Positions 23,986-29,421 of a DNA stretch of 29,421 nucleotides are shown in pieces. The notes below the pieces were generated by a model, which was given only the letters and a program-made list of their open reading frames with translations, was not told the DNA's origin and searched no databases. The stretch comes from Candidatus Omnitrophota bacterium (lineage in GTDB: Bacteria > Omnitrophota > Koll11 > Duberdicusellales > 4484-171). A program made the position numbers and the translations under genes. Where the stretch lies: positions 1-29,421 of the forward strand of contig JAUYCY010000041.1 of NCBI GenBank assembly GCA_030692055.1. Reading direction: 5' to 3'. Positions within the stretch are counted from its first letter, which is position 1; each line of letters begins with the position of its first letter.

Positions 23986-25149
23986 TTAGATTATTTTCCC
24001 GGACCACAGTTCCTGCAAAAATATCCCCCATGGCCATATCATTATTTTTCCGTGCACCCTTTTTTCCTTCTCATTGCACACCACTATGGCTTTCTTCGGA
24101 GGGCATGCCTGAGCAAAAGCCTCTAATCCGTTCATGTCTCTTGTATCTATACGACTTGCCCCCTTTATTTCTATGGCAACCTCTCTATCTCCAAGCACAA
24201 AATCTACCTCAAGGCCGGTTTTTGTCCTCCAAAAATTTATACCAAAATCCTTACGGACATATGACCTGAAAGCAATTATTTCCATAAGCATGAAATGCTC
24301 AAACGCTTTCCCAAATTCGGGGCCCTTCTGTTCCCATATATTCCTTTTGGTCAAATGCCCAGCGACACCCACATCGAACATATAATACTTCGAGGCTTTT
24401 GTTATCACTTGCCGCGACTGCCTTTTCTTAAAAGGTTCAATCCTCACAGCCAGTAAGGTATCAATAAGAATCTGATAATATTCTTTAACTGTTTTAGCGT
24501 CTATGCCGCAGTCACGCGCGATATTGGCGTAATTGGTCATTTCTCCATGAGAATATCCGAAGGCGTCAAAAAATCTTGAAAACGCCGGGATATTACGCGT
24601 CAGGCCTTCCGCAAAAACCTCTTCGCGTAAATAATCCTGTACATAAGCTTCTAAAGATTTTTTACAGTCTTCTCTCTGCTGTAAATAATGAGACGGTATT
24701 AGGCCGTGATTTAAAGCGCGCAGCAAGTCTATGTCGCCTATTTCTTGACTGGTAAACGGAAACAGTTCATAGCGCCATGCCCGGCCTCCGAGCAGGTTCG
24801 CATGCCCTCTTTTTAACTTTCTTGCGCTTGAACCGCAAAGTATAAAACGTAAGTCCTTATTTTCTATTAGCCAGTGCACCTCATCCAGTACCTGGGGCAC
24901 TTTTTGCACCTCATCAAGTATTATAGGTTCTTTAAGCGGCGGCGCTTCTTTCGCTAGCAGCCGTTCCCGCAAAAGCGATGGATTTTTTGATATCTCAAAA
25001 AACAAATCTGTCTTCAAAAAATCATACACAATACTATCCGGAAAGTTTTCCTTTAAATACGTGGTTTTACCCGTTTTTCTAGCACCCCATAAAAAAGCGG
25101 ACTGATTCTTAGGAAGCTTGATCTTCAAAATTCGCTTAATATTCTTCAT
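23986..25149 (-). CDS. AAA-type ATPase with DUF4143 C-terminal domain
   Basis: 387 residues. N-terminal AAA_14: Walker A WGARKTGKTT (21-30), Walker B EPIILDEVQKVP (74-85), sensor FILCGSSARKLKRG (103-116) and FPFTSQEI (130-137). C-terminal DUF4143 with a PD-(D/E)xK-nuclease-like core: GKAFEHFMLMEI, then FWRTKTGLEVDFVL, then EVAIEIKGA. The ATG has a GGAGGG site and a full promoter. These proteins are widespread, often single-gene, in anaerobes and archaea; their function is not known. Toxin-antitoxin or mobile-element links are only suggestions. It lies between two G-rich tracts and is not part of the glycan cluster. Confidence 0.93.
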   Translation of the reverse strand: MKNIKRILKIKLPKNQSAFLWGARKTGKTTYLKENFPDSIVYDFLKTDLFFEISKNPSLLRERLLAKEAPPLKEPIILDEVQKVPQVLDEVHWLIENKDLRFILCGSSARKLKRGHANLLGGRAWRYELFPFTSQEIGDIDLLRALNHGLIPSHYLQQREDCKKSLEAYVQDYLREEVFAEGLTRNIPAFSRFFDAFGYSHGEMTNYANIARDCGIDAKTVKEYYQILIDTLLAVRIEPFKKRQSRQVITKASKYYMFDVGVAGHLTKRNIWEQKGPEFGKAFEHFMLMEIIAFRSYVRKDFGINFWRTKTGLEVDFVLGDREVAIEIKGASRIDTRDMNGLEAFAQACPPKKAIVVCNEKEKRVHGKIMIWPWGIFLQELWSGKII

Positions 25150-25157
25150 CTAGATTA

Positions 25158-25163
25158 CCCTCC
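25158..25163 (-). promoter_or_regulatory. Ribosome-binding site of the DUF4143 ATPase gene
   Basis: GGAGGG on the minus strand, 8 bases before the ATG at 25149. It fixes this start. Confidence 0.75.
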
Positions 25164-25179
25164 ATATTAGTATTACCAT

Positions 25180-25213
25180 AATGGAGCATACTCCATTTTA
25201 GCTATTATGTCAA
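25180..25213 (-). promoter_or_regulatory. Promoter with overlapping operator palindrome for the DUF4143 ATPase gene
   Basis: Minus strand: TTGACA (25208-25213), exactly 17 bases, TATGCT (25185-25190). The -10 box lies inside the palindrome AATGGAG-tatg-CTCCATT (25180-25197). A dyad centred on the -10 element is a common place for a repressor, so the gene is likely repressed or self-controlled. Confidence 0.65.
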
Positions 25214-25239
25214 GTACTCTTTTTTATAACATGGGGCAT

Positions 25240-25274
25240 CAACCAAAGCCCACCCCGGAGGTGGGCTTTGGTTG
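25240..25274. repeat. Perfect 15-bp hairpin
   Basis: CAACCAAAGCCCACC (25240-25254), loop CCGGA, GGTGGGCTTTGGTTG (25260-25274). It is upstream of the ATPase promoter. No T-run on either side, so not a clear terminator. A smaller CCACC-tacgc-GGTGG stem follows at about 25280-25294. Confidence 0.75.
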
Positions 25275-25327
25275 TATTCCACCTACGCGGTGGGATTTAG
25301 GTTTACTTTCTACCTACGCGATAGGAT

Positions 25328-25560
25328 GCGGTTAAGGGTACAGGGGGTTAGGGTGAGGCATAATGGGAAAAAGGGATATGAAGGCAAAGGGGGATAGTGA
25401 GGGGTAGGGGGGGTTAGTATGGGTCAGGAAAAGAATAATGGAAAAGAAAGGGCAAGATAAGGATAGGTTAGTAGGTGGAGAGGTTGATAGGTGATTAGGT
25501 TAGTAAAGCGAAGGGGGGTGTGTTGGGGTAGGAAGAATAATGGGAGCATTCCACCGGGGG
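25328..25560. other. Long C-poor, G-run-rich tract with GGGTTAG words
   Basis: About 230 bases of plus strand in which C is nearly absent and G runs of 3-7 are spaced by short A/T segments (for example CAGGGGGTTAGGGTGAGG near 25342 and GGGGTAGGGGGGGTTAG near 25401). It then passes into GGTTAGTAGGTGGAGAGG and GGTTGATAGG words (from 25466) that resemble AGGTTGATATGTTGG in the tract at 23764-23885. Non-coding. It could form G-quadruplexes on the plus strand. Confidence 0.7.
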
Positions 25561-25684
25561 TATCTATCGCGTCGAATGAACTACCTCACAGCAAGCTACG
25601 AGATATCAATACAAAAAAACAACCTAAAACCGCAGCAAGCCCTCGGCTTCGCCGCGAGGCGAGCTGCGGGGAATTGAACCCCTA
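25561..25684. repeat. Palindromic repeats incl. CCGCAGC...GCTGCGG stem
   Basis: CCGCAGC (25630-25636) pairs with GCTGCGG (25663-25669), with an inner CCTCG/CGAGG-type stem and a GGC-ttc-GCC tip. A degraded relative (ACCTCACAGCAAGCTACGAG) lies near 25592. GGGGAATTGAACCCC (25668-25682) looks like a tRNA T-arm but stands alone. Confidence 0.55.
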
Positions 25685-25685
25685 T

Positions 25686-25795
25686 ACCCCACACCCAGTT
25701 TTGTAAGTAGCCTGGGATGGAAAGATATAGCAGTGAAGGTGAAATCTATCCTTTGTCTTTGTCGCAAAGTGTTATTACAAAACTGGGTGTGGGGT
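25686..25795. mobile_element. 110-bp MITE-like element with 21-bp terminal inverted repeats
   Basis: The arms 25686-25706 (ACCCCACACCCAGTTTTGTA plus A) and 25775-25795 are perfect reverse complements. The 68-base centre has no gene. The size and perfect ends suit a miniature inverted-repeat element or a strong RNA hairpin. No clean target duplication was seen. Confidence 0.5.
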
Positions 25796-25798
25796 TAA

Positions 25799-25884
25799 TC
25801 TCCTTCGGAGACAATTCAACTAGAGCCTCAACTTCGTTTCGGCTAAGTTTCATTGTTCGGCTACAGCCCCGATAAATCGGGGCT
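25799..25884. repeat. Two short hairpins downstream of the protease gene
   Basis: TCTC-cttcg-GAGA (25799-25811) and AGCCCCGAT-aa-ATCGGGGCT (25865-25884). The second lies 8 bases past the protease stop but has no T-run, so it may be a REP-type palindrome acting as an mRNA 3' end. Confidence 0.55.
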
Positions 25885-25892
25885 AAGCCTCA

Positions 25893-26675
25893 TTAAACCA
25901 AAGCCCGCTTCCTGTAATCCAACACGCTTGCCAAGGTGAGCGGGTTAGGATCGTTAATGTCAACTGAACTCCACGCGTCCGCCATATACCGTTCGATGTA
26001 AGCATAAGGCAGGAATCCGCAGCCATTCTTCCCCCAGGTATTAGACCAGGAATTTTTAAATTTGATGACTTTCTTTTTGTCATCGTAACCCACAGGACAA
26101 ATCGCGTGTCCACCAAGGCTTGTTTCATTTTTCTTAGGCATAGGCACAAAACCTGTTTTAGTTTTCATCATCCCTTCAAAAACTTCAACGCCGATAATAC
26201 AAGGCCCTTTGCTAAACAAGCTTAAACGTAACTCATTAAGGCTGAGGATACGCGCGTAAGCCTTAACACAAAATTTTTTGGCGTCGGCGGATGCTCCTTT
26301 CTTAGGTTTATCTTCCTGATAAGGCTGATATGGCCAAAATTTCTCCCGGCATACTCCAAGCTTTTTAAGCACCCTCATAGCCGCGCGGATAGTTGTGCCT
26401 TCATCTTGCGGCATACCATCAATTTTTTTACATGCGCTATAGACAAAACGAGGAGAAAGCTCTACCAGTTTTTTGTAATCAAGTAACTCCTGATATTCTT
26501 TCATCCCGCAGGCAGCGGCAAAGCCCACGCAAACACCTTCATCTCCTTGGTCTCTAACGGGTGATAACTTCGGAGTATAGTCAATTCTACGGGGGAGTTT
26601 CATAACCGGTAAATACGCCCGCATTAAATAATCCCTGTCGTCAAATTTATCTTTAACGCATCCAAGTTTACTCAT
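25893..26675 (-). CDS. Papain-family (C1) cysteine protease
   Basis: 260 residues. Catalytic set: Q43 and C49 in VRDQGDEGVCVGFAAA, H190 in SLGGHAICPVGYDD and N208 in KFKNSWSNTWGKNGCGF. The first 35 residues look like the usual short lead-in (DDRDYLMR, PRRIDYTPKLSPV) with no signal peptide and no long propeptide, so the enzyme is either cytoplasmic or exported by another route. Strong GGAGGT site 7 bases upstream of the ATG. The 12-base stem hairpin at 26700-26730 lies just before it. A small charged protein gene lies upstream on the same strand. Target unknown. Confidence 0.9.
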   Translation of the reverse strand: MSKLGCVKDKFDDRDYLMRAYLPVMKLPRRIDYTPKLSPVRDQGDEGVCVGFAAACGMKEYQELLDYKKLVELSPRFVYSACKKIDGMPQDEGTTIRAAMRVLKKLGVCREKFWPYQPYQEDKPKKGASADAKKFCVKAYARILSLNELRLSLFSKGPCIIGVEVFEGMMKTKTGFVPMPKKNETSLGGHAICPVGYDDKKKVIKFKNSWSNTWGKNGCGFLPYAYIERYMADAWSSVDINDPNPLTLASVLDYRKRALV

Positions 26676-26699
26676 GTTTTACCTCCGTTTTTTCTGTCC

Positions 26700-26730
26700 A
26701 CCCCGTTAGATGCTTACTATCTAACGGGGT
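26700..26730. repeat. 12-bp hairpin upstream of the protease gene
   Basis: ACCCCGTTAGAT (26700-26711), loop GCTTACT, ATCTAACGGGGT (26719-26730). Lies 24 bases before the protease ATG, so it would sit in its mRNA leader or mark the end of upstream transcription. Confidence 0.7.
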
Positions 26731-26776
26731 CCACTTAGCCGCTTCAGAGACAATACTATTGCAACCAAAGCCAAAT

Positions 26777-26827
26777 CCAGTGGTTCGACTACGCTCACCA
26801 CTGGCACTGAGCGAAGTCAAAGTGCCA
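26777..26827. repeat. GGTTCGAC-family palindromic element, copy A
   Basis: Two joined hairpins: CCAGTGGT/ACCACTGG (26777-26784, 26797-26804) and TGGCACT/AGTGCCA (26802-26808, 26821-26827), with GGTTCGACTACGCTCACC and TGAGCGAAGTCAA inside. Same family as 26912-26986 and 28018-28110. Confidence 0.7.
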
Positions 26828-26846
26828 GTATCCTTTCCAAAATTTT

Positions 26847-27050
26847 TTAATTTCCCCGCGGGATAATTTTCTTAAGTAAGGTACTGGTGTCCTTGCCAAT
26901 ACCCCTAACAAATGGTTCGACAAGCTCACCATCCTTCGAATGCATTCGACTATGCTCAGCATTCGTCCTGAGCGAAGTCGAAGGAATCCCTAAAAGTTTT
27001 ATGGCTTTGGCTAAATGAGGCCAAACCATCGCCCTCTGGCCTAAAGACAA
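26847..27050 (-). CDS. Doubtful small ORF (67 aa) carrying a palindromic repeat in frame
   Basis: Starts at TTG 27050 after AAGGATGGAGC. Residues 1-21 (start SLGQRAMVWPHLAKAIKLLG) look protein-like. The middle, about residues 22-47, is translated GGTTCGAC-family repeat (26912-26986). The end, GIGKDTSTLLKKIIPRGN, again looks protein-like. The repeat is 75 bases, so it keeps frame. It lies between the small charged protein and the protease genes. It may be a real small gene with an insertion or a decayed one; no family recognised. Confidence 0.3.
   Translation of the reverse strand: MSLGQRAMVWPHLAKAIKLLGIPSTSLRTNAEHSRMHSKDGELVEPFVRGIGKDTSTLLKKIIPRGN
26912..26986. repeat. GGTTCGAC-family palindromic element, copy B
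   Basis: Nested stems: ATGGT/ACCAT (26912-26932), GAATGC/GCATTC in the centre and TCCTTCGA/TCGAAGGA (26932-26939, 26978-26985). Contains GGTTCGACAAGCTCACC and CCTGAGCGAAGTCGAAGG. Confidence 0.75.
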
Positions 27051-27093
27051 GCTCCATCCTTAGGTCTCCTTTCCCGCAAAAGCGGGATCCCGC

Positions 27094-27255
27094 CTACTCT
27101 TGGATAACCTGGCGGGAAAGGTTTTTAGATTCCTTTTCCTTTAGATCATTCGCGCGCTTCATCTCTAGTTGAATCTCTTTAGCCACATTTACTACACGAT
27201 CAAACGCCTCTTTTAGTTCTTCCCATTGTTTCTCGTCAAATTTAAGCCAAGGCAT
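27094..27255 (-). CDS. Small charged, probably helical protein (53 aa), unknown function
   Basis: I choose the ATG at 27255 because GAGGAGGC lies directly before it (27258-27265); an in-frame GTG at 27282 would give 62 residues but lacks a ribosome site. Sequence starts MPWLKFDEKQWEELKEAFDR and continues with a K/E-rich heptad-like pattern (VVNVAKEIQLEMKRANDLKE), so one or two amphipathic helices or a coiled coil are likely. No signal peptide or membrane segment. Position upstream of the protease suggests a shared transcript. Not recognised. Confidence 0.55.
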   Translation of the reverse strand: MPWLKFDEKQWEELKEAFDRVVNVAKEIQLEMKRANDLKEKESKNLSRQVIQE

Positions 27256-27280
27256 AAGCCTCCTCTTCTTCAATGAGCCC

Positions 27281-27399
27281 ACAACTTACAGAGCTCGTAA
27301 GAGCGGCGTAAGTTGTTTGGGCGAATTGAACCCTTGACATCTTTGATGTCAAGGGTAAATTCAGCCAGAGACTTACGAGCGCTTTGCTCCGTAAGTCTC
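27281..27399. repeat. Three successive hairpins between the beta-barrel gene and the small protein gene
   Basis: Hairpin 1: ACAACTTAC (27281-27289) with GTAAGTTGT (27308-27316). Hairpin 2: CCCTTGACATC-ttt-GATGTCAAGGG (27331-27355), with partial outer pairing GAATT/AATTC. Hairpin 3: GAGACTTAC plus GAGC pairing with GCTC and GTAAGTCTC (27368-27399, one bulge), 8 bases beyond the barrel gene stop. None has a T-run. Hairpins 1 and 3 share the ACTTAC/GTAAGT core. Confidence 0.7.
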
Positions 27400-27407
27400 G
27401 GCTTCAT

Positions 27408-28943
27408 TTAAAATCTATACTTAAACGCTACTCGCACAGCTTCTTGTTCTTTATCGTTTCCTTGCTCATAATCAGTGTACCTATATTTTAAGTCTAACGA
27501 TAGTGCTAATCTTTCCTTTAAAAACAATTTTTCACCTGATAGTTTTATGTAATATCTTTTTTTGTTATTGATTGAATCATTGTAATCATAGGAATTTCCC
27601 TCTAATACCAATGAAGTCTTCCAGCCGCTATGACCAAGTGAGTTCTTCTTTTTTTGATAGCTCAACTTTATCTCAGCAATTTCTTTTTTGTAATTATTAT
27701 CCTCCTCCAGAGTATAATCGACGCCTTTATACTCAATACCTAAATCAAGCCAGATTTTTTGCTTTTCATCGTCAAGAATTTCATAATCCCAGTTATTTTG
27801 AATATAAAAACCTCTGTTATTTAGATCGCCGCTTATGTAGTCTTTTTTAAAATACTGGTATTTTAGGCCTGTTTTTAATTTGCGGTTAATCCTGTGTTCG
27901 GACTTAACATAGCCGCTCCAATACTCATAATCATAATCTTCATCCCTTTCCTCATCTTCCTTAGTATCCCGCTGGCCCCAGCCTACCCGGGTAGTAATTT
28001 TGTAAAGCCAGGGGAAATCAATCCTTCGACACGCTTTAGGATTGATGGTGAGCGGTTCGACAGGCTCACCGTCCCGAGCGAAGTCGAGGGACGAAGTCGA
28101 ACCATCAAATAAATAATCAAAACCACCCAGAGCTTCCTGTTTGGTTCTTTCGCGGTTAATTATTTCCTGCTCAAGCGTTTCTATCTTGTAAGACGAGGTG
28201 AGCATTAATTTCTTATCTAGAAAATATCTTTTTCCTCCAATCTTACTAAAAAAATTAAGCTGATCCTTCTCCCCGGTTTCCAGATAATTAAACTCATCTA
28301 CTCCGGCGGATACATCTATCGCGTAAAGATCTTTTTCCGTAAATGAAAGCAGAGGCGCGGCAGTAATCCGATTGTATTCACTACCCGGGGAATTCTCATA
28401 CCGCTTCTCTTTATAATTCAGTTTAAAGCCAAGCTCAAGAAGACGTTCCTGCGGCGGCATTAAATAATAAGACCAGTTAGTCTTAAATGTCCTGGATATA
28501 TTGTCTAAAGAATCTTTAGTATTATAGTGCTTATCATAGATAAATGAACCAATATCATAACTTATCCGGTCAGATATTTTCTGCCCGAGCTTAAGATGAT
28601 AATCGTAATAAGAGTAATCATCATCGGTGCCTTCTTCTTCATAGTCTTCTGATGTCGACCTTTTGCCTGCCTCGGCGTATCCGGTTAGAAGTAAACTGCT
28701 AGAGGCGATTGCCGTACTTTTAACGTTAGGCTCTAACATGCTAGAGCTATTAAAAACAAAATTGTCTGTCCTCGTTAAAGCATCTTTATCTTCTGTCTCG
28801 GGTTCTTGCGATTCTTCTAATTCTTCGAAGTACCTGTCAACGGACATATCAGCATACGCCAAAAAAGGAAAAGCTAAAATCCCTATTATAAGGCCTATTA
28901 GAAATAGGGCTATGAGCCAAAAAAGAAAAAGTGCTCTCTTCAT
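27408..28943 (-). CDS. Outer-membrane beta-barrel protein with an in-frame palindromic repeat insertion
   Basis: 511 residues. Signal peptide: MKR then a long hydrophobic core to about residue 28 and an AYA-D cleavage-like site near 29-32. An acidic linker follows (EELEESQEPETEDKD). From about residue 80 on, alternating polar/aromatic strands such as YHLKLGQKISDRISYDIGSF and LYAIDVSAGVDEFNYL, ending ...EAVRVAFKYRF: the terminal Phe is the usual BAM-recognition signal. Residues about 279-309 (FDGSTSSLDFARDGEPVEPL and on to RRID) are translated GGTTCGAC-family repeat and do not fit the strand pattern. The family resembles unassigned porin-like or TIGR03016-like barrels; no export or binding role can be named. 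No strong ribosome site is seen. Confidence 0.85.
   Translation of the reverse strand: MKRALFLFWLIALFLIGLIIGILAFPFLAYADMSVDRYFEELEESQEPETEDKDALTRTDNFVFNSSSMLEPNVKSTAIASSSLLLTGYAEAGKRSTSEDYEEEGTDDDYSYYDYHLKLGQKISDRISYDIGSFIYDKHYNTKDSLDNISRTFKTNWSYYLMPPQERLLELGFKLNYKEKRYENSPGSEYNRITAAPLLSFTEKDLYAIDVSAGVDEFNYLETGEKDQLNFFSKIGGKRYFLDKKLMLTSSYKIETLEQEIINRERTKQEALGGFDYLFDGSTSSLDFARDGEPVEPLTINPKACRRIDFPWLYKITTRVGWGQRDTKEDEERDEDYDYEYWSGYVKSEHRINRKLKTGLKYQYFKKDYISGDLNNRGFYIQNNWDYEILDDEKQKIWLDLGIEYKGVDYTLEEDNNYKKEIAEIKLSYQKKKNSLGHSGWKTSLVLEGNSYDYNDSINNKKRYYIKLSGEKLFLKERLALSLDLKYRYTDYEQGNDKEQEAVRVAFKYRF
28018..28110. repeat. GGTTCGAC-family palindromic element, copy C (inside a coding region)
   Basis: 93 bases (31 codons). 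Stems: TCAATCCT/AGGATTGA (28018-28025, 28038-28045), GGTGAGC/GCTCACC (28047-28053, 28064-28070) around GGTTCGACAG, and GTCGAACCATCAA at the end pairing with TTGATGG near the middle. Keeps the barrel gene open. Confidence 0.8.
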
Positions 28944-28954
28944 AAGCTAATTTT

Positions 28955-28992
28955 GGTTCTTTCGTATTTTTTGTGCACTATACGAAAGAACC
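28955..28992. repeat. 13-bp hairpin just upstream of the beta-barrel gene
   Basis: GGTTCTTTCGTAT (28955-28967), 12-base loop, ATACGAAAGAACC (28980-28992), 11 bases before the ATG. May be an mRNA leader stem, an operator or a REP-like repeat. Confidence 0.7.
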
Positions 28993-29421
28993 TGATTACA
29001 CAGATTTCCGCCTGAGGCGCCTGCCTGCCGGCAGGCAGGGATCAGCCTTCGGCTGAAGATGCAGATTACGGCGATTAAAAACATTGTAAAATATTACAAA
29101 AATCTATGTAATCCTAAAGAATAGACCTTTCTACACCTTTTACCCAGCAGGGTAGACCCTCCTAATACATTTAAAGGAGGGGTCTTAACCCCACAGGGGT
29201 AGGCCTTCCTATACCTTTAAAGGAAGGGCCTAAGGAAGGGTCTAATCAAATTCTTTCCCTTTGCCACAAACTTGGGAAAGAACTAAAATTTTTCAGATAT
29301 CTAGGGACTGTCGCGAAACACGTCAGTCCCTGATTACAACGATTAATTCGTGATTACAATGATTGAAAATATTAGTGTTTTAATCGCTGTAATCTTTTCT
29401 TAATCTATGGAATCAGGCGCT
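28993..29421. repeat. Intergenic repeat nest (GATTACA, CCTGCCTGCC and GGGACTG palindromes)
   Basis: No gene seen up to the window edge. Contents: GATTACACAGATT and GATTACGGCGATT (28994-29078); perfect palindrome CCTGCCTGCCGGCAGGCAGG (29020-29039); two look-alike imperfect inverted repeats, AGACCCTCCT...AGGAGGGGTCT (about 29153-29185) and TAGGCCTTCCT...AGGAAGGGCCTA (about 29201-29232); AGGGACTG/CAGTCCCT stem (29303-29310, 29324-29331) of a REP type; and GATTACAACGATT facing AATCGCTGTAATC (29332-29395). Confidence 0.65.

Noticed and set aside
25240..25274. Intrinsic terminator
   Set aside because: Perfect stem but no T-run on either strand, so left as a repeat/hairpin.
25668..25682. tRNA-like T-arm GGGGAATTGAACCCC
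   Set aside because: No anticodon arm, D-arm or acceptor pairing around it; it belongs to a palindromic repeat zone, and GAATTGAACCC recurs at 27323.
25491..25706. 71-residue plus-strand frame
   Set aside because: Made of G-rich tract and repeats; no ribosome site or protein-like composition.
25883..26149. Alternative minus-strand frame over the protease C-terminus
   Set aside because: Shadow of the papain gene, whose catalytic His and Asn lie in the other frame.

Overview
The window looks like part of an AT-rich genome from a diderm (Gram-negative-type) bacterium, probably an uncultivated candidate-phylum lineage. A Candidatus Omnitrophota-like PVC bacterium is my best guess, but this is inference and no rRNA marker is present. 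Supporting signs are a signal-peptide beta-barrel protein ending in Phe, heptose-type sugar genes, a free-standing S23/four-helix-bundle gene, and many palindromic repeats (GGTTCGAC...GCTCACC, GATTACAGCGATT and GGGACTG types). Every gene I could support lies on the minus strand. I saw no tRNA, rRNA or CRISPR array.

Region 1 (about 1-23740) is one long, tightly packed minus-strand cluster for an activated sugar and a surface glycan or glycolipid. A TTGACA/TAAAAT promoter at 23714-23741 precedes a 57-codon excisionase-type HTH gene. Then, in transcription order, come an NAD-sugar epimerase, a cytidylyltransferase-kinase fusion (HldE-like with reversed domain order), a GmhA-like SIS isomerase, a second SDR epimerase, two tandem DegT aminotransferases, and a split transketolase (N-terminal TPP subunit plus a C-terminal subunit cut down to the Pyr domain). 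A four-helix-bundle gene in a nest of CAATAACCAA repeats interrupts the run. It continues with a DPM1-like GT2, a SPASM-type radical SAM, two B12-type radical SAM enzymes, a polytopic GT-C-like protein, a second GT2, a YfhO-type membrane protein, a GNAT acetyltransferase, a third and divergent DegT, another radical SAM, and a YfhO-like membrane protein that carries a carbohydrate-binding-module-like domain and runs off the left edge. The likely logic is: make a nucleotide-activated heptose-like or branched amino sugar, acylate it, assemble it on a polyprenyl or lipid carrier (GT2), transfer it outside the membrane (YfhO/GT-C), and modify sugar or lipid with radical chemistry.

Region 2 (about 23740-25900) holds one AAA/DUF4143 ATPase gene with its own promoter and a palindrome over the -10 box. 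Two C-poor, G-run-rich tracts containing GGGTTAG words flank it, followed by a cluster of hairpins and a 110-bp element with 21-bp terminal inverted repeats.

Region 3 (about 25890-29421) holds a papain-family protease, a small charged protein, a doubtful repeat-containing small ORF, and an outer-membrane beta-barrel protein that has absorbed a palindromic repeat in frame. Intergenic DNA here is dense in palindromic elements of several families.
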